Part shown: one piece after another, positions 9,620 through 19,256 of the stretch
How the letters are laid out: each line of letters opens with the position of its first letter
Position numbering within the stretch: position 1 is the first letter of the stretch
Source of the DNA: Thermoplasmata archaeon
GTDB lineage: Archaea; Thermoplasmatota; Thermoplasmata; Methanomassiliicoccales; Methanomethylophilaceae
Direction of reading: 5' to 3'
NCBI GenBank assembly: GCA_015063135.1
Contig: SUTA01000006.1
Span: 47,529 to 111,528, forward strand
Length of the DNA stretch: 64,000 nt
Program-made: the position numbers and the translations under genes
Notes under the pieces: generated by a model
Seen by the model: only the letters and a program-made list of their open reading frames with translations
Told to the model about the DNA's origin: nothing
Database searches by the model: none

Positions 9620-9775
9620 CCTGCTCAAGATGAACGACCTCTGCGTGCCTTTCGGCTGATGGTTGCCCTATCTTACATCCCATATAAGTAAGCGCGCGCT
9701 CAGCACGGGCGCGTGTAACGCCCGCCTGACGCCCGACGGGAACAGTTCAAGTGGTTGTTCGCTCTCCCTTGCATA

Positions 9776-10761
9776 ATGCTCCAGCATCCGACGCCATCCG
9801 AAGAGGGCGCGACAACCCAGGCCAAACCGCCCCGCAACTCCAACCTGGAGATAGCCAGGATAGTCGCGATGCTGATGATAGTGACCTTCCATCAGGTGAT
9901 CTTCACCGGCGGGAAGTTCCCAGACTCCCGGACATCAGCGTCATGACATACTCGTTCGGGAGCATGCTGGGACTTGCCGGCGTCGTGGTCTTCATGCTGA
10001 TCACCGGTTACTTCATGGCCAACCAGAAGATAACCGTCACCAAGATCCTCAAGCTCCTGCTGGAGGTCTGGTTCTTCTCGATAGCCATCAGGATCTGCGG
10101 GGTGCTCTTCATGGGCGAAACCTTGGACGTGGAGTACATCAAGGACATGCTCTTCCCGATCCTGTCGGACGAGCACTGGTTCGTCAGCTCCTATCTGATA
10201 GTCGTCATCCTCTCGCCGCTGATCAACCTGTGCCTCCACCACATATCGGCCGAGGCGCACCTGATGCTGTGCATCGGCCTGCTGTTCGTCTCCTAGGGGC
10301 TGTTCTCCATCCACAACATCACCGTCGACGGGACGCCCGTGGTGTCCAAGCACCTGTCGCTGATAACGCTGTACTGCATCGGCGCGTTCATCAGCCTCCA
10401 CCCGCAGCCGATCATGAGCAGCGCGAGGACCAGCCGCGCCTTGCTGGCCTACGCGATAATAGCATCGCTGGCACTGTCCGCCGCCGTGGCGTTCCTGGTG
10501 TACGACGGGGACCTCGGATGGGGCTGGCTCCTGTAGGTCGTCGTCCTCGCCGCATTCATCGCCGGGGCGCTGCTGTGCGCGACGGCGCCCGAAGGGAAGC
10601 TCTTCGACAGGCTATTCGTGTTCGCGGTCTGCCTGTTGATAGACAAGGCGAGGATATACCTGGTGTTCAAGCCCCTCGACAAGTACCTGCAGAGGTTCTA
10701 CGACTGGACCGAGAAGGGGATCGCCAAGCTCGGCGAGAAGGCCGATGCGAGCCTCAAGCGA
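9776..10761 (+). pseudogene. Membrane acyltransferase (Acyl_transf_3-like), frameshifted and with two in-frame TAG codons
   Basis: The N-terminus NSNLEIARIVAMLMIV is typical of membrane O-acyltransferases that modify envelope sugars. The frame changes near 9920-9935 (one base missing), then continues with several hydrophobic helices (SMLGLAGVVVFMLITGYF and following). TAG occurs in frame at 10294-10296 and 10534-10536, each followed by more family-like membrane sequence. The end is CGA at 10759-10761, and L1 promoter elements come after it. The TAGs may be read as pyrrolysine, but with the frameshift this may be a decaying gene. Confidence 0.6.
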
Positions 10762-10782
10762 CGGGAATACATACGCTTCCAT

Positions 10783-10831
10783 CGGTTTGAAACCGTATGA
10801 AAACGGGGTTTCCACGTCAATCTTTATATAC
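10783..10831 (+). promoter_or_regulatory. Hairpin and TATA box of the L1-L10-P1 operon
   Basis: CGGTTT (10783-10788), 1 nt, AAACCG (10790-10795) forms a small hairpin after the acyltransferase. TTTATATA at 10824-10831 is a good archaeal TATA box, predicting a start near 10850-10855 and a leader of about 50 nt before L1. Confidence 0.6.
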
Positions 10832-10862
10832 AACATGGATGTACGGACGATTACTTGTAGGA

Positions 10863-10878
10863 GAACCCGCGAGGGTTC
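10863..10878 (+). promoter_or_regulatory. Candidate L1 autoregulatory leader hairpin
   Basis: GAACCC (10863-10868), loop GCGA, GGGTTC (10873-10878) forms a 6-bp stem with a GNRA tetraloop in the L1 mRNA leader, 26 nt before the TTG start. Archaeal L1 is known to repress its own operon by binding an mRNA mimic of its 23S rRNA site. That this hairpin is that site is inference. Confidence 0.4.
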
Positions 10879-10903
10879 GCAAGTACTACGAGGAGGAATT
10901 GTA

Positions 10904-11542
10904 TTGGCAGAAAAGTCAACCGTAACAGCCGTGCAGAAAGCACTTGACGGTGCGAAGAAGCGCAATTTTACCGAGACGGTTGAGTTGGCCATCAATCTCA
11001 AGGACGTTGACCTCACGCTCCCCAAGAACCGTATCACGGAGGATATCATCCTCCCCGCCGGTCGCGGGAAGCAGGTCAGGGTCTGCGTGATTGGTGGTGG
11101 CGAACTTGCCTTGAAAGCCAAGGATGTGGCGGACCGCGTCATCACCCCCGAGGAGCTCGGGACGATCGCGGACGACAAGAAGCAGGCCAAGAAGATCGCG
11201 AACAGCACCGATTACTTCATCGCCGAGGCCCCTCTGATGGCCGTCGTCGGTAAGAGGCTCGGTACCGTTCTCGGTCCCCGCGGAAAGATGCCCAAGCCGA
11301 TCGCACCCGGTGCGGACCCGGCCCCGGTCATCGAGAACCTGCGCAAGTCTGTGACCATCAGGACGAAAGACAGGAAGACCTTCCACGCACCCGTGGGAAC
11401 GGTCGACATGGACGCTGAGCAGATCGCCGAGAACGTCGATCTGATCCTGAAGCGTGTTGAGGGACACCTCGAGAAGGGAAAACACAACATCGCTTCCGTT
11501 TACGTCAAGACCACCATGGGTCCCAGCGAGAAGGTAATGTGA
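10904..11542 (+). CDS. rpl1: 50S ribosomal protein L1
   Basis: 212 aa protein of the L1 stalk of the large subunit, and likely a translational repressor of this operon. It shows LPKNRITEDI, GKRLGTVLGPRGKMPKP and the C-terminal SVYVKTTMGPSEKVM. The start is TTG 10904, with GGAGG about 7 nt upstream; no ATG fits. Ends in TGA, 13 nt before rpl10. First gene of rpl1-rpl10-rpl12. Confidence 0.96.
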   Translation: MAEKSTVTAVQKALDGAKKRNFTETVELAINLKDVDLTLPKNRITEDIILPAGRGKQVRVCVIGGGELALKAKDVADRVITPEELGTIADDKKQAKKIANSTDYFIAEAPLMAVVGKRLGTVLGPRGKMPKPIAPGADPAPVIENLRKSVTIRTKDRKTFHAPVGTVDMDAEQIAENVDLILKRVEGHLEKGKHNIASVYVKTTMGPSEKVM

Positions 11543-11554
11543 GGAGGTTCTGAA

Positions 11555-12556
11555 ATGGCACACGTCGCAGCTTGGAAGAAGGACATGGTGAACGAGCTGG
11601 TACAGGATATGCGCGAGGCGCCTGTCGTCGCAGTCGTCGACATGGCTAACATCCCCGGTCAGCAGATCCAGTCCATGAGGGCAGGACTCAGGGCCCACGC
11701 GAAACTCAAGATGACCAAGAACAACCTTATGCTCCTGGCCATCGAGGAAACCGCGAAGGACAAGCCCGGTCTCGAGGCTCTCAAGGACGCGGTGCACGGA
11801 CAGTGCGCGATTGTCACGACGGACATCAACCCCTTCAAGCTCTACAAGAAGCTTGAGGCCACGATGACCGCCGCCCCCGCCAAGGCGGGACAGCTCGCGC
11901 CCTACGACATCGTCGTACCCAAGGGACCGACCCCGTTCGGACCCGGCCCGATCATCGGTGAACTTCAGAAGATAGGCCTTCCCGCAGCCATCGAGGCCGG
12001 GAAGATCGCAGTCAAGAAGGACACGACTCTCGTGAAAGCCGGCGAGCCCATACCCGGACCCGTCGCAGCTATGCTCCCTAAGCTGGAGATCCTCCCCATG
12101 GTCGTTGGACTGGACGTCAGGTCCGTCTACGAGGATGGGGTCGTCTACGGCAAGGATGTTCTCGCTGTCCCCGATGACTATTACGCAACAATGTTCGCTA
12201 CGGCCGCCCACAACGCTCTGGCACTCGGTGTCGAGATCGCCTTCCCCACGAAGGTCACGATCCCCATGCTGATCGCCAAGGCGTTCAGACAGACGCTCAA
12301 CCTGTCTGTCGAGGCCGCGATACCCACCACGGAAAACATCGACATCCTCATCTCCAAGGCAAACGCCCAGATGCTGTCCGTCGCATCCGCTTGCGGATAC
12401 ACCAGCGACGCCATCGCGGCCGCTCTCAACAGCGCCGCAGCAGCAGCACCTGTCGCAGCAGCCCCCGCAGCGGCAGCCGCCGCCCCGGTCGAGGAGGAAG
12501 AGGAAGAGGTCAGCGAGGAGGAAGCCGCTGCTGGCCTTAGCGCATTATTCGGCTGA
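11555..12556 (+). CDS. rpl10: 50S ribosomal protein L10 (P0)
   Basis: 333 aa acidic stalk base protein that binds 23S rRNA and carries the P1/L12 dimers. It has the N-terminal rRNA-binding domain ([19 protein letters not shown]), the archaeal insertion, the long C-terminal helix for L12 dimers, an Ala-rich hinge and the acidic tail ending [11 protein letters not shown], which it shares with L12. ATG 11555 follows GGAGG. Ends in TGA. Confidence 0.96.
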   Translation: MAHVAAWKKDMVNELVQDMREAPVVAVVDMANIPGQQIQSMRAGLRAHAKLKMTKNNLMLLAIEETAKDKPGLEALKDAVHGQCAIVTTDINPFKLYKKLEATMTAAPAKAGQLAPYDIVVPKGPTPFGPGPIIGELQKIGLPAAIEAGKIAVKKDTTLVKAGEPIPGPVAAMLPKLEILPMVVGLDVRSVYEDGVVYGKDVLAVPDDYYATMFATAAHNALALGVEIAFPTKVTIPMLIAKAFRQTLNLSVEAAIPTTENIDILISKANAQMLSVASACGYTSDAIAAALNSAAAAAPVAAAPAAAAAAPVEEEEEEVSEEEAAAGLSALFG

Positions 12557-12576
12557 ACAAAAAGGAGATGAAAAAC

Positions 12577-12888
12577 ATGGAGTACATCTACAGCGCAATG
12601 GTGCTCTACTCTGCTGGCAAGGACATCACCGAGGACGCAGTCAAAGCCGTCCTCACTGCCGCCGGAGTCGACGCCGACGCCGCCAAGATCAAAGCACTGG
12701 TCGCTTCCCTCGAGGGAGTCAACATCGCCGACGCCATCGCGAACGCAGCTGTCGCTGCCGCGCCCGCCGCCGCTGCTGCTCCCGCCGCTGGCGCCGCCGC
12801 AGCTGCCCCCGCAGCCGCCGAGGAGCCCGAGGAGGAGACCGTCAGCGAGGAGGAGGCCGCCGCCGGTCTCTCCGCTCTGTTCGGATGA
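12577..12888 (+). CDS. rpl12: 50S ribosomal protein P1 (archaeal L12)
   Basis: 103 aa stalk protein that recruits translation GTPases. It starts [17 protein letters not shown], as expected for archaeal P1, has an Ala/Pro hinge and the acidic tail ending [14 protein letters not shown] 12577 is chosen because GGAG lies 9 nt upstream; the in-frame ATG at 12568 abuts it. Ends in TGA. Confidence 0.95.
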   Translation: MEYIYSAMVLYSAGKDITEDAVKAVLTAAGVDADAAKIKALVASLEGVNIADAIANAAVAAAPAAAAAPAAGAAAAAPAAAEEPEEETVSEEEAAAGLSALFG

Positions 12889-12953
12889 ACGCACAGTTCG
12901 CCTGAACACCCCCAAACCCTTTACCCTACCATTTCTTCTGCAGGCCCGATAGC

Positions 12954-13781
12954 ATGGATGGCGATACCCCCGCGACTTTGGACGACGTTGCATTCGTCGC
13001 CTGCGGCGGCGGCGCCAGGGCGCTCATCAACGATGCCGAGGACCGCCTCTACGCCGTCCCCGCCATCATCGACTCCGTCGACAGCGACGTCCCGCTGGAG
13101 GGGGGCCCCGACGGCCCCCACTGGGACGAGAACATCGCATACGGCGTGGTCTCCGCGAACGCGGAAGCCGTGTCGAAGCTGTTCAAGGGGCGCAGGATCG
13201 CCCTGGTCTACTCCGAGATCGGAGGGGGCACCGCATCCGGCATGACGCCCGCGATAATCGAATGCGCCAGATCCTCCGGCTGCAAGGTCGTCTCGGTGGT
13301 CAGCCTCCCCATGGAGTTCGAGGAGGCCCGCAGGGAGAGAGCCCTCAGGGTGCTCCCCGAGATCGTGGGGAAATCCGACAGGACCTTCATCATGGACAGA
13401 GAGTCCCTCAACCGCCGCCCCCACCTCAAGGCCGTCAACCTGATGCAGATGACCATGCGCACCATGGTGTTCGTCATCAACAGCCTGCGCGAGCAATTAG
13501 AGGGGCCGTTCTTCAGCACGTTCTCCCAGGGCGCCTACACCTTCTCCTACCTGTCCAGCGACGACCCGGCGGAGATAGTGGAGGCGGCCGAGTCCACGGT
13601 GTTCGCCACGGACCCCAACGAGGGCAAGCTGATAATCCTGACCGGGTCCGGCTACGAGCTCGCCAAGCGCGAGCAGGTCCGCGACGCGGTCGTCGCCCAG
13701 AGCGGGATCCTCCCGGAGATCATCGCCAGGGGTGACCCCGACGACACCAAGTTCCTGGTCTACGCCTCGGTGAAGCTCCGA
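12954..13781 (+). CDS. Tubulin/FtsZ-superfamily GTPase-like protein
   Basis: 275 aa. The tubulin-type glycine loop is present as EIGGGTASGMT (near residue 88), after an N-terminal VAFVACGGGARA that fits a nucleotide-binding strand-loop. It is shorter than FtsZ and lacks a recognisable assembly domain of full length, so polymerisation is uncertain; it could be a CetZ-like or non-polymerising relative. It ends at CGA 13779-13781, two bases from the mirrored end of the opposing methyltransferase; read-through adds 121 antisense residues. Confidence 0.7.
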
Positions 13782-13783
13782 GG

Positions 13784-14503
13784 TCGCTTCTTCTCCCAGG
13801 CCTTCCCGTACTTGATGATCTTCGACGCATCGCCGAAGACGCCCATGATGGTGTTGTACTCGTACTTGGTCGGGATCGCGCGGCCCATCATGCGCCTGAA
13901 CATGACCGTGGTCATCTCGCGCCTGTTGTTCGGATACTCTATCGCGTCCAGCAGGTCGCCGAAGAAGTCGAAGAGCAGCGCCTTCTCGTGCGTGTCCGCG
14001 GGCTCGGGCCTGCGGGGGGTGTCCTCCGCCATGAAGAACTCGTACATCACGGTGTGCGCGGCGTGGGAGAGGTTCATGACCGGGTACTCGGCGCAGGTGG
14101 GTATGTGGATCAGCACGTCGCACATGTTGATCTCGTTCTGGTAGAGGCCGGTGTCCTCCCTCCCGAACACGACGGCCACCTTCTCCGGGTAGCCCCTGCA
14201 GGAGTAGGCGAAGTCCCTCACGGAGACGGGGACCCTCGAGTAGTTCCTGTCGCCCTGGGTGGTGATCCCGCTGGTGCCGGCCACCAGGAAGCAGCCCTCC
14301 ACGGCCTGCTCCAGCGTGTCCACGACGTGCACGTCGTCCAGGATGTCGGACCCGTGCTTCGCCCTGCGGTACGCATCGTCGCCCAGCTCGCAGGGGCTCA
14401 CGAGGTAGAGCTCCCTGAGCCCGAAGTTCGCCATGGACCTGGCTATTGCTCCGACATTGCCCTCGTACTTGGGGCCTACGACCACGATGCGTATCTCGGT
14501 CAT
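13784..14503 (-). CDS. SpoU/TrmJ-type RNA 2'-O-methyltransferase
   Basis: 239 aa SPOUT-fold enzyme. The N-terminus IRIVVVGPKYEGNVGAIARSMANFG contains the family Asn/Arg motif 1, followed by VFGREDTGLYQNEINMCD (motif 2) and MNLSHAAHTVMYEF (motif 3), which form the trefoil-knot SAM site. TrmJ-type members methylate position 32 of tRNA; the exact target is inferred. It ends at CGA (13784-13786) after AWEKK, with TAG eight codons later. Confidence 0.88.
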
Positions 14504-14593
14504 GCGCCGACAATCGGGGTCATGCGCTTAACGGTATCGGTCGGCGTGCGCGGTTGTTATAACGGGACACGGAGTTGACGGTTCCGTGATCCC

Positions 14594-15118
14594 ATGAGGG
14601 CATACGCACCGCTCCTGGTCATCGCCGCCGTCCTCGCGGCATTCCTGGTACTCGATGCAGCCGCGCCCCTCCTGAGGCCGTTCGGCACGGTGCTGGGGCT
14701 GGACGGCTCCCCGGGGATCATAGACCATCCGGATCTCTGGTCGGGCATGGACCCCCTGTCAAAGGCGGCATACTAGCTCGGCGACTTCTTCTGCCACCAG
14801 GACGAGGCCAGGACGCTGATCCTCAACGGGAACGAGATGCCGATATGCATCAGGGACGTTGCGCTCATGGCGTCCCTGGCCGCAGGGCTGGTTATCGCAT
14901 CGCGGCTCTGGGATATCGCATCGCACATGAATAGCCGCATGATCCTCGCCTGCGCCCTCCTGGTCGCGGTCACCCCCGTCGAGTGGGCGTTAGAGGGCGC
15001 CCTGGACATCGATTCCCCCGCGCTGCGCGTCATCGTGTCCGTCCCGACCGGGATCGGCGGCGCATTCCTGGTTGCGAGGCTCCTCGGCATGGAGCTCGGC
15101 CGCTCGAGCGCGATGTAA
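14594..15118 (+). CDS. DUF2085 membrane protein with an in-frame TAG
   Basis: 174 aa if TAG at codon 61 (14774-14776) is read as an amino acid. An N-terminal hydrophobic helix is followed by the tail of a loop (SKAAY), TAG, then LGDFFCHQDE and NEMPICIRD, the CHQ and PxCxR signatures of DUF2085, and three more hydrophobic segments. Both signatures lie after TAG, so the gene is only meaningful if TAG is translated, probably as pyrrolysine. It ends with TAA. No other lesion is seen. Confidence 0.7.
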
Positions 15119-15152
15119 GAGGTTATCTACAACTACCCCCTACCCGTATATC

Positions 15153-15911
15153 GTGACAATACCTAAGGACCATCCCAGATACAAATCGCTGATGACCAGG
15201 GAGCTCCTGGCGGAAATGGTCGAGAAGGGGCTGGTCACCCCCACCGGCCTCATATCCCACGGAAGGGGGGAGGCCTTCGACTACCTCATGGGCGAGAAGA
15301 GCCTCGAGCCTGCCCTCGAATCCGAGAGGGTCGCCGCCGCGTACCTCCTGAGCGCCAGGAACCCCGTCGTTTGCGTCAACGGCAACGCCGCCGCCCTGGA
15401 CGCCGAGAACCTGATCAAGCTCGCGAGGACCGTGGGCGCCAAGATCGAAGTCAACCTGTTCCACAGGACGCCCGAGAGGATGGAGGGGCTGATCTCCTAC
15501 CTCGAGTCCAAGGGCGCCGGAGAGGTGCTCGGGAGGAACCCCGAGTGCAGGATCCCCGGCCTCAACCACGACCGCGCCCTGTGCACCAGGGAGGGCATCT
15601 TCGACTGCGATGTCATCCTCGTTCCGATCGAGGACGGCGACCGCGCCCAGGCCCTCGTGTCCATGGGCAAGGTGGTCATCTCCATCGACCTGAACCCCCT
15701 GTCCAGGACCTCCAGGGCCGCCACCGTGCCCATCTCCGACGAGATGACCAGGGCCCTCGAGAACATGATACGCTTCGCCGAGGAGCTCCCCGCGGACGCC
15801 GCGGTAATGTCTAAGATAAAGGATGGCTATTCCAGCAAGGACAACCGCCGCAAGATAATCGAGAGCATATGCGACTCCCTGATGGCGGAATTCGAGAAGG
15901 AGGACGATTGA
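15153..15911 (+). CDS. 4-phosphopantoate-beta-alanine ligase (archaeal phosphopantothenate synthetase)
   Basis: 252 aa enzyme of archaeal coenzyme A synthesis, joining 4-phosphopantoate to beta-alanine with ATP. Recognised from IPKDHPRYKSLMTRE, GLISHGRGEAFDYL, NGNAAAL, NLFHRTPERM and the late SIDLNPLSRTSRAA segment. Start GTG 15153 (VTIPKDHP). Ends with TGA directly before the SAH hydrolase ATG. Confidence 0.92.
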   Translation: MTIPKDHPRYKSLMTRELLAEMVEKGLVTPTGLISHGRGEAFDYLMGEKSLEPALESERVAAAYLLSARNPVVCVNGNAAALDAENLIKLARTVGAKIEVNLFHRTPERMEGLISYLESKGAGEVLGRNPECRIPGLNHDRALCTREGIFDCDVILVPIEDGDRAQALVSMGKVVISIDLNPLSRTSRAATVPISDEMTRALENMIRFAEELPADAAVMSKIKDGYSSKDNRRKIIESICDSLMAEFEKEDD

Positions 15912-17150
15912 ATGGACCAGCTAGTCAAGCAGGGATCCCTCAGGCTGCATTGGGCAGCGACCCACATGCCCGTCCTGATGGACATAAGGAAACGCTTCAT
16001 AGACGAGCAGCCGCTGGCCGGCCTCAAGGTCGGCATGGCGCTGCACACCGAGGCCAAGACCGGCATGCTGGCCGTGACCCTGGCGGACGCCGGCGCGAAG
16101 GTGCGCCTGGCGAGCTGCAACCCCCTGTCCACCGACGACTCCGTCGCAGCAGCGCTGAGGGAGGAGTACGGCCTCGAGGTCTACGCCAAGAAGTGGGAGT
16201 CCTCCGACGAGTACTACGCCAACCTCAACGCAGTAATGGACATGACCCCCGACTTCATCATCGATGACGGGGCGGACCTGATCGCCATGGCGCACACCAC
16301 CAGGAAGGAGAAGCTCCCCAACGTGAAGGCCGCCAACGAGGAGACCACCACCGGCGTCGTCAGGCTCAGGGCAATGGCGAACGACGGCGCGCTGAAGTTC
16401 CCCGTGCTGGATGTGAACGACGCCAAGATGAAGTTCCTCTTCGACAACCGCTACGGTACCGGCCAGAGCGCGTTCGACGGCTTCATGAACGCCACCAACC
16501 TGGTCATCGCCGGGAAGAGGCTCGTGGTCGCCGGGTACGGATGGTGCGGAAAGGGCGTGGCCATGAGGGCCAAGGGCCTGGGAGCCGTCGTCATCGTCAG
16601 CGAGGTCGACCCAGTGAAGGCATTGGAAGCGGCCATGGACGGGTTCCAGGTCATGCCGATGATCGAGGCCGCCAAGCAGGCGGACATCCTCATCACCGTC
16701 ACCGGATGCAAGGACATCATCACCAAGGAGCACATCGCCGTCCTGAAGGACGGGTGCGTCATGGGCAACGTCGGGCACTTCGACAACGAGATCAGCAAGC
16801 CCGACCTGGAGGCCGCCTCTGTGTCCGTGGAGAGGGTCCGCGACTTCGTGGACGAGTACAGGACGAGGGACGGCAGGTCGCTGTACCTGATCGCCGAGGG
16901 CAGGCTCATGAACCTGGCCGCCGGCCAGGGCCATCCCGCCGAGATCATGGACATGAGCTTCTCCACCCAGGCGCTCGGGATCGTGCACATGACCCGCCAC
17001 TACAAGGAGATGGAGAACAGGGTTTACAACGTACCCTACGAGATCGACTCCGAGATAGCAGCCCTCAAGCTGAAGAGCATGGGCATCAGGATCGACTCCC
17101 TCACGGAGACGCAGCAGAAGTACATCACCGGCTGGGAGGAAGGAACCTGA
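15912..17150 (+). CDS. ahcY: S-adenosylhomocysteine hydrolase
   Basis: 412 aa NAD enzyme that splits S-adenosylhomocysteine (or S-inosylhomocysteine in methanogens) after methyl transfer. Seen are the NAD fold VVAGYGWCGKGVAMRAKGLG, GNVGHFDNEI, the active-site region NEETTTGVVRL and the C-terminal GHPAEIMDMSF. Its TGA overlaps the presumed CTG start of the downstream kinase as CTGA. Part of a run from PPS to the AIP synthase. Confidence 0.95.
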   Translation: MDQLVKQGSLRLHWAATHMPVLMDIRKRFIDEQPLAGLKVGMALHTEAKTGMLAVTLADAGAKVRLASCNPLSTDDSVAAALREEYGLEVYAKKWESSDEYYANLNAVMDMTPDFIIDDGADLIAMAHTTRKEKLPNVKAANEETTTGVVRLRAMANDGALKFPVLDVNDAKMKFLFDNRYGTGQSAFDGFMNATNLVIAGKRLVVAGYGWCGKGVAMRAKGLGAVVIVSEVDPVKALEAAMDGFQVMPMIEAAKQADILITVTGCKDIITKEHIAVLKDGCVMGNVGHFDNEISKPDLEAASVSVERVRDFVDEYRTRDGRSLYLIAEGRLMNLAAGQGHPAEIMDMSFSTQALGIVHMTRHYKEMENRVYNVPYEIDSEIAALKLKSMGIRIDSLTETQQKYITGWEEGT

Positions 17151-18064
17151 AGCCCTTCCTCTCGGTCTACGGCCACGTCACCATAGACCAGATCCTCACC
17201 GTCAGGAGGTTCCCCCGCGACAACACCACGGAGGACGTCCTGACCAAGGCCACCACCCTCGGCGGCACCGGCACCAACATCGCGGTGTCCGCCGCGAAGC
17301 TGGGATGCCCCACGGCGCTGTGCGCCTTCGTGGGCAACGACTTCCCGGCCCAGTACGAGGAGATGATGGCCGGCTGCGGGCTCATCATGGACGAGTTCGT
17401 CCACGTGGACAAGTACGAGACGTCCACGGCGGTGGTCGTGAACGACCCCCAGCTCACGCAGAAGGTCGTGTTCTTCCAGGGGCCCCAGGGGTTCGCCGAC
17501 GACATCGGGATCATGCTGGATTCCAACGCCAAGAAGTCCGACTACGTGCACTTCTGCACCGGGCAGCCATCCTACTACACGCAGGTCATGAGGAACATCG
17601 GCGGGAAGGCGAAGATAGCCCTGGACCCCGCCCAGGAGTCCCACAGGATCTGGACCCCGGAGAACTTCGCGCCCGCGCTCGGGCTCTCCGACACGCTGTT
17701 CTGCAACAACTTCGAGGCGGAGTCCCTGTCGAAGTACGTCGGCGTATCCGACATCCTCGACGCCGACGTCGGCTCCGTGGTCTGCACCAGGGGCGCCGAG
17801 GGAAGCATAGCCCGCATAGGCGACGAGGTCCTGAGGATCCCCGCCGTGAAGGCGGAGAAGGTCGTCGACGCCACCGGCTGCGGCGACTCGTACCGCGGAG
17901 GGTTCTACACCGCCCTGTACAAGGGGTACGAGGTGCCGGAGGCGCTGGTCATCGCCGCGTCGGTCGCATCCTTCGTGGTGCAGGAGACCGGTGCCCTCAC
18001 CAACATCCCGTCATGGGACGATGCAGTCGCCAGGGCCGAGCCCTACTTCGGCCGGATAGCATGA
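17147..18064 (+). CDS. PfkB-family carbohydrate/nucleoside kinase, apparent CTG start
   Basis: 305 aa ribokinase-fold kinase. The N-terminal strand LSVYGHVTIDQI, the LGGTGTNIAV double-Gly motif, and the C-terminal catalytic VDATGCGDSYRGGF with base Asp are clear; the substrate is not. The frame has no ATG, GTG or TTG near the start. CTG 17147 overlaps the upstream TGA as CTGA and has GGAGG 7 nt upstream. Ends with TGA overlapping the next ATG. Confidence 0.85.
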   Translation: MKPFLSVYGHVTIDQILTVRRFPRDNTTEDVLTKATTLGGTGTNIAVSAAKLGCPTALCAFVGNDFPAQYEEMMAGCGLIMDEFVHVDKYETSTAVVVNDPQLTQKVVFFQGPQGFADDIGIMLDSNAKKSDYVHFCTGQPSYYTQVMRNIGGKAKIALDPAQESHRIWTPENFAPALGLSDTLFCNNFEAESLSKYVGVSDILDADVGSVVCTRGAEGSIARIGDEVLRIPAVKAEKVVDATGCGDSYRGGFYTALYKGYEVPEALVIAASVASFVVQETGALTNIPSWDDAVARAEPYFGRIA

Positions 18065-18594
18065 CGCTCTACGCCCTGACGGGCACCCCGGGATCGGGCA
18101 AGACCACCGTCGGGGCGGAGCTCCGCGCACGCGGGTACGACGCCATAGACGGCAAGAAATACATCATAGACAACGGCCTGCTGGGGGAGCTGGACGCGGA
18201 GAGGGACACCCACGAGGTCGACCTCGACGCCCTCAACGACTCCCTGTCCGGGCTGGCGTCCGACGGTTCCGAGCACATATTCGAGAGCCACCTCTCACAC
18301 TTCATGGACTGCAGGGCGATCATCGTCCTCAGATGCTCCCCGGATGTCCTCGCGGAGAGGCTCCGCGCCAGGGGCTACTCCGAAGCTAAAGTCAGGGAGA
18401 ACGTCCAGTCCGAGATACTGGACGTCATCCTCTGCGAGGCGTCGGAGTCCGATATCCCCGTGTACGAGGTGGACTGCACGTCGATGACGGTGTCCCGGAC
18501 CGCGGACGCGGTGGAAGCAATCTTAAAAGGGGAGGTCGCGTATTACCTCCCAGGAAGGACTGACTGGTCCGAGGAGATGGAGAGATGGTTCTAG
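18061..18594 (+). CDS. AK6/Fap7-type adenylate kinase-like NTPase
   Basis: 177 aa P-loop protein with Walker A TGTPGSGKTT at residues 6-15 and the compact fold of archaeal AK6/Fap7 proteins, which act in small-subunit rRNA maturation as well as adenylate kinase activity. Starts at ATG overlapping the kinase TGA. The first stop is TAG 18592-18594; if TAG is sense, the next in-frame CGA is at 18613-18615, adding seven residues. Overlaps the next gene by 10 nt. Confidence 0.85.
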   Translation: MTLYALTGTPGSGKTTVGAELRARGYDAIDGKKYIIDNGLLGELDAERDTHEVDLDALNDSLSGLASDGSEHIFESHLSHFMDCRAIIVLRCSPDVLAERLRARGYSEAKVRENVQSEILDVILCEASESDIPVYEVDCTSMTVSRTADAVEAILKGEVAYYLPGRTDWSEEMERWF

Positions 18595-19256
18595 ACGGAC
18601 AGAGGGCCAGAGCGAACTTCGCCCTGGAGCCCGTTGCCAGGAAGCTCATCAACGTCAACCCCAACACGATATCGTGGATCGGGCTGATCCTCGCGCTCGT
18701 GTGCGGCCTGCTGTTCTACTTCAGCGGCTGGTACATCACCAAGGGCGAGGACATGTACCTGTGGGTGCTGCTCCTCGGCGGCATCATGGTCCTCGTCTCG
18801 GGCTACTTCGATGCCCTGGACGGCAAGGTCGCGAAGCTCTCCGGCAAGGCGAGCAGGAAGGGGGACTACCTTGACCATGTCTTCGACAGGTACGCCGACG
18901 TCTTCATGATCGGCGGAGTCGCATTCAGCGCATGGTGCGACCCCTACCTCGGCATGCTGGCCCTCATCGGGGTGCTGCTGACGTCCTACATGGGCACCCA
19001 GGCCCAGGCCATCGGGGCGCCCAGGCTCTACGCCGGGCTGCTCGGGAGGGCCGACAGGGTGGTCCTGTCCACGCTGTTCCCGTTCATCCAGTTCATAATG
19101 ACGCACCTAGGCTACGGGTCGTTCGAGGTCTTCGGGTTCGACATCTGCTGGATGGAGATCATGATGCTCTGGTTCGCCATCGTCGGCAACGTTACGGCGG
19201 TGCAAAGGGCGATCATCACCTGGAGGAACCTCTCCAAGGAAGACGGCCAGGAATGA
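18585..19256 (+). CDS. CDP-alcohol phosphatidyltransferase (probable archaetidylinositol phosphate synthase)
   Basis: 223 aa membrane enzyme with about five helices. It carries the CDP-alcohol motif DALDGKVAKLSG..GDYLDHVFDRYAD, whose Asp residues bind the divalent metals. Archaeal members of this form transfer archaetidyl groups to inositol phosphate in membrane lipid synthesis; the exact alcohol is inferred. ATG 18585 lies inside the upstream gene. Ends with TGA, overlapped by the next ATG. Confidence 0.85.
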   Translation: MVLDGQRARANFALEPVARKLINVNPNTISWIGLILALVCGLLFYFSGWYITKGEDMYLWVLLLGGIMVLVSGYFDALDGKVAKLSGKASRKGDYLDHVFDRYADVFMIGGVAFSAWCDPYLGMLALIGVLLTSYMGTQAQAIGAPRLYAGLLGRADRVVLSTLFPFIQFIMTHLGYGSFEVFGFDICWMEIMMLWFAIVGNVTAVQRAIITWRNLSKEDGQE

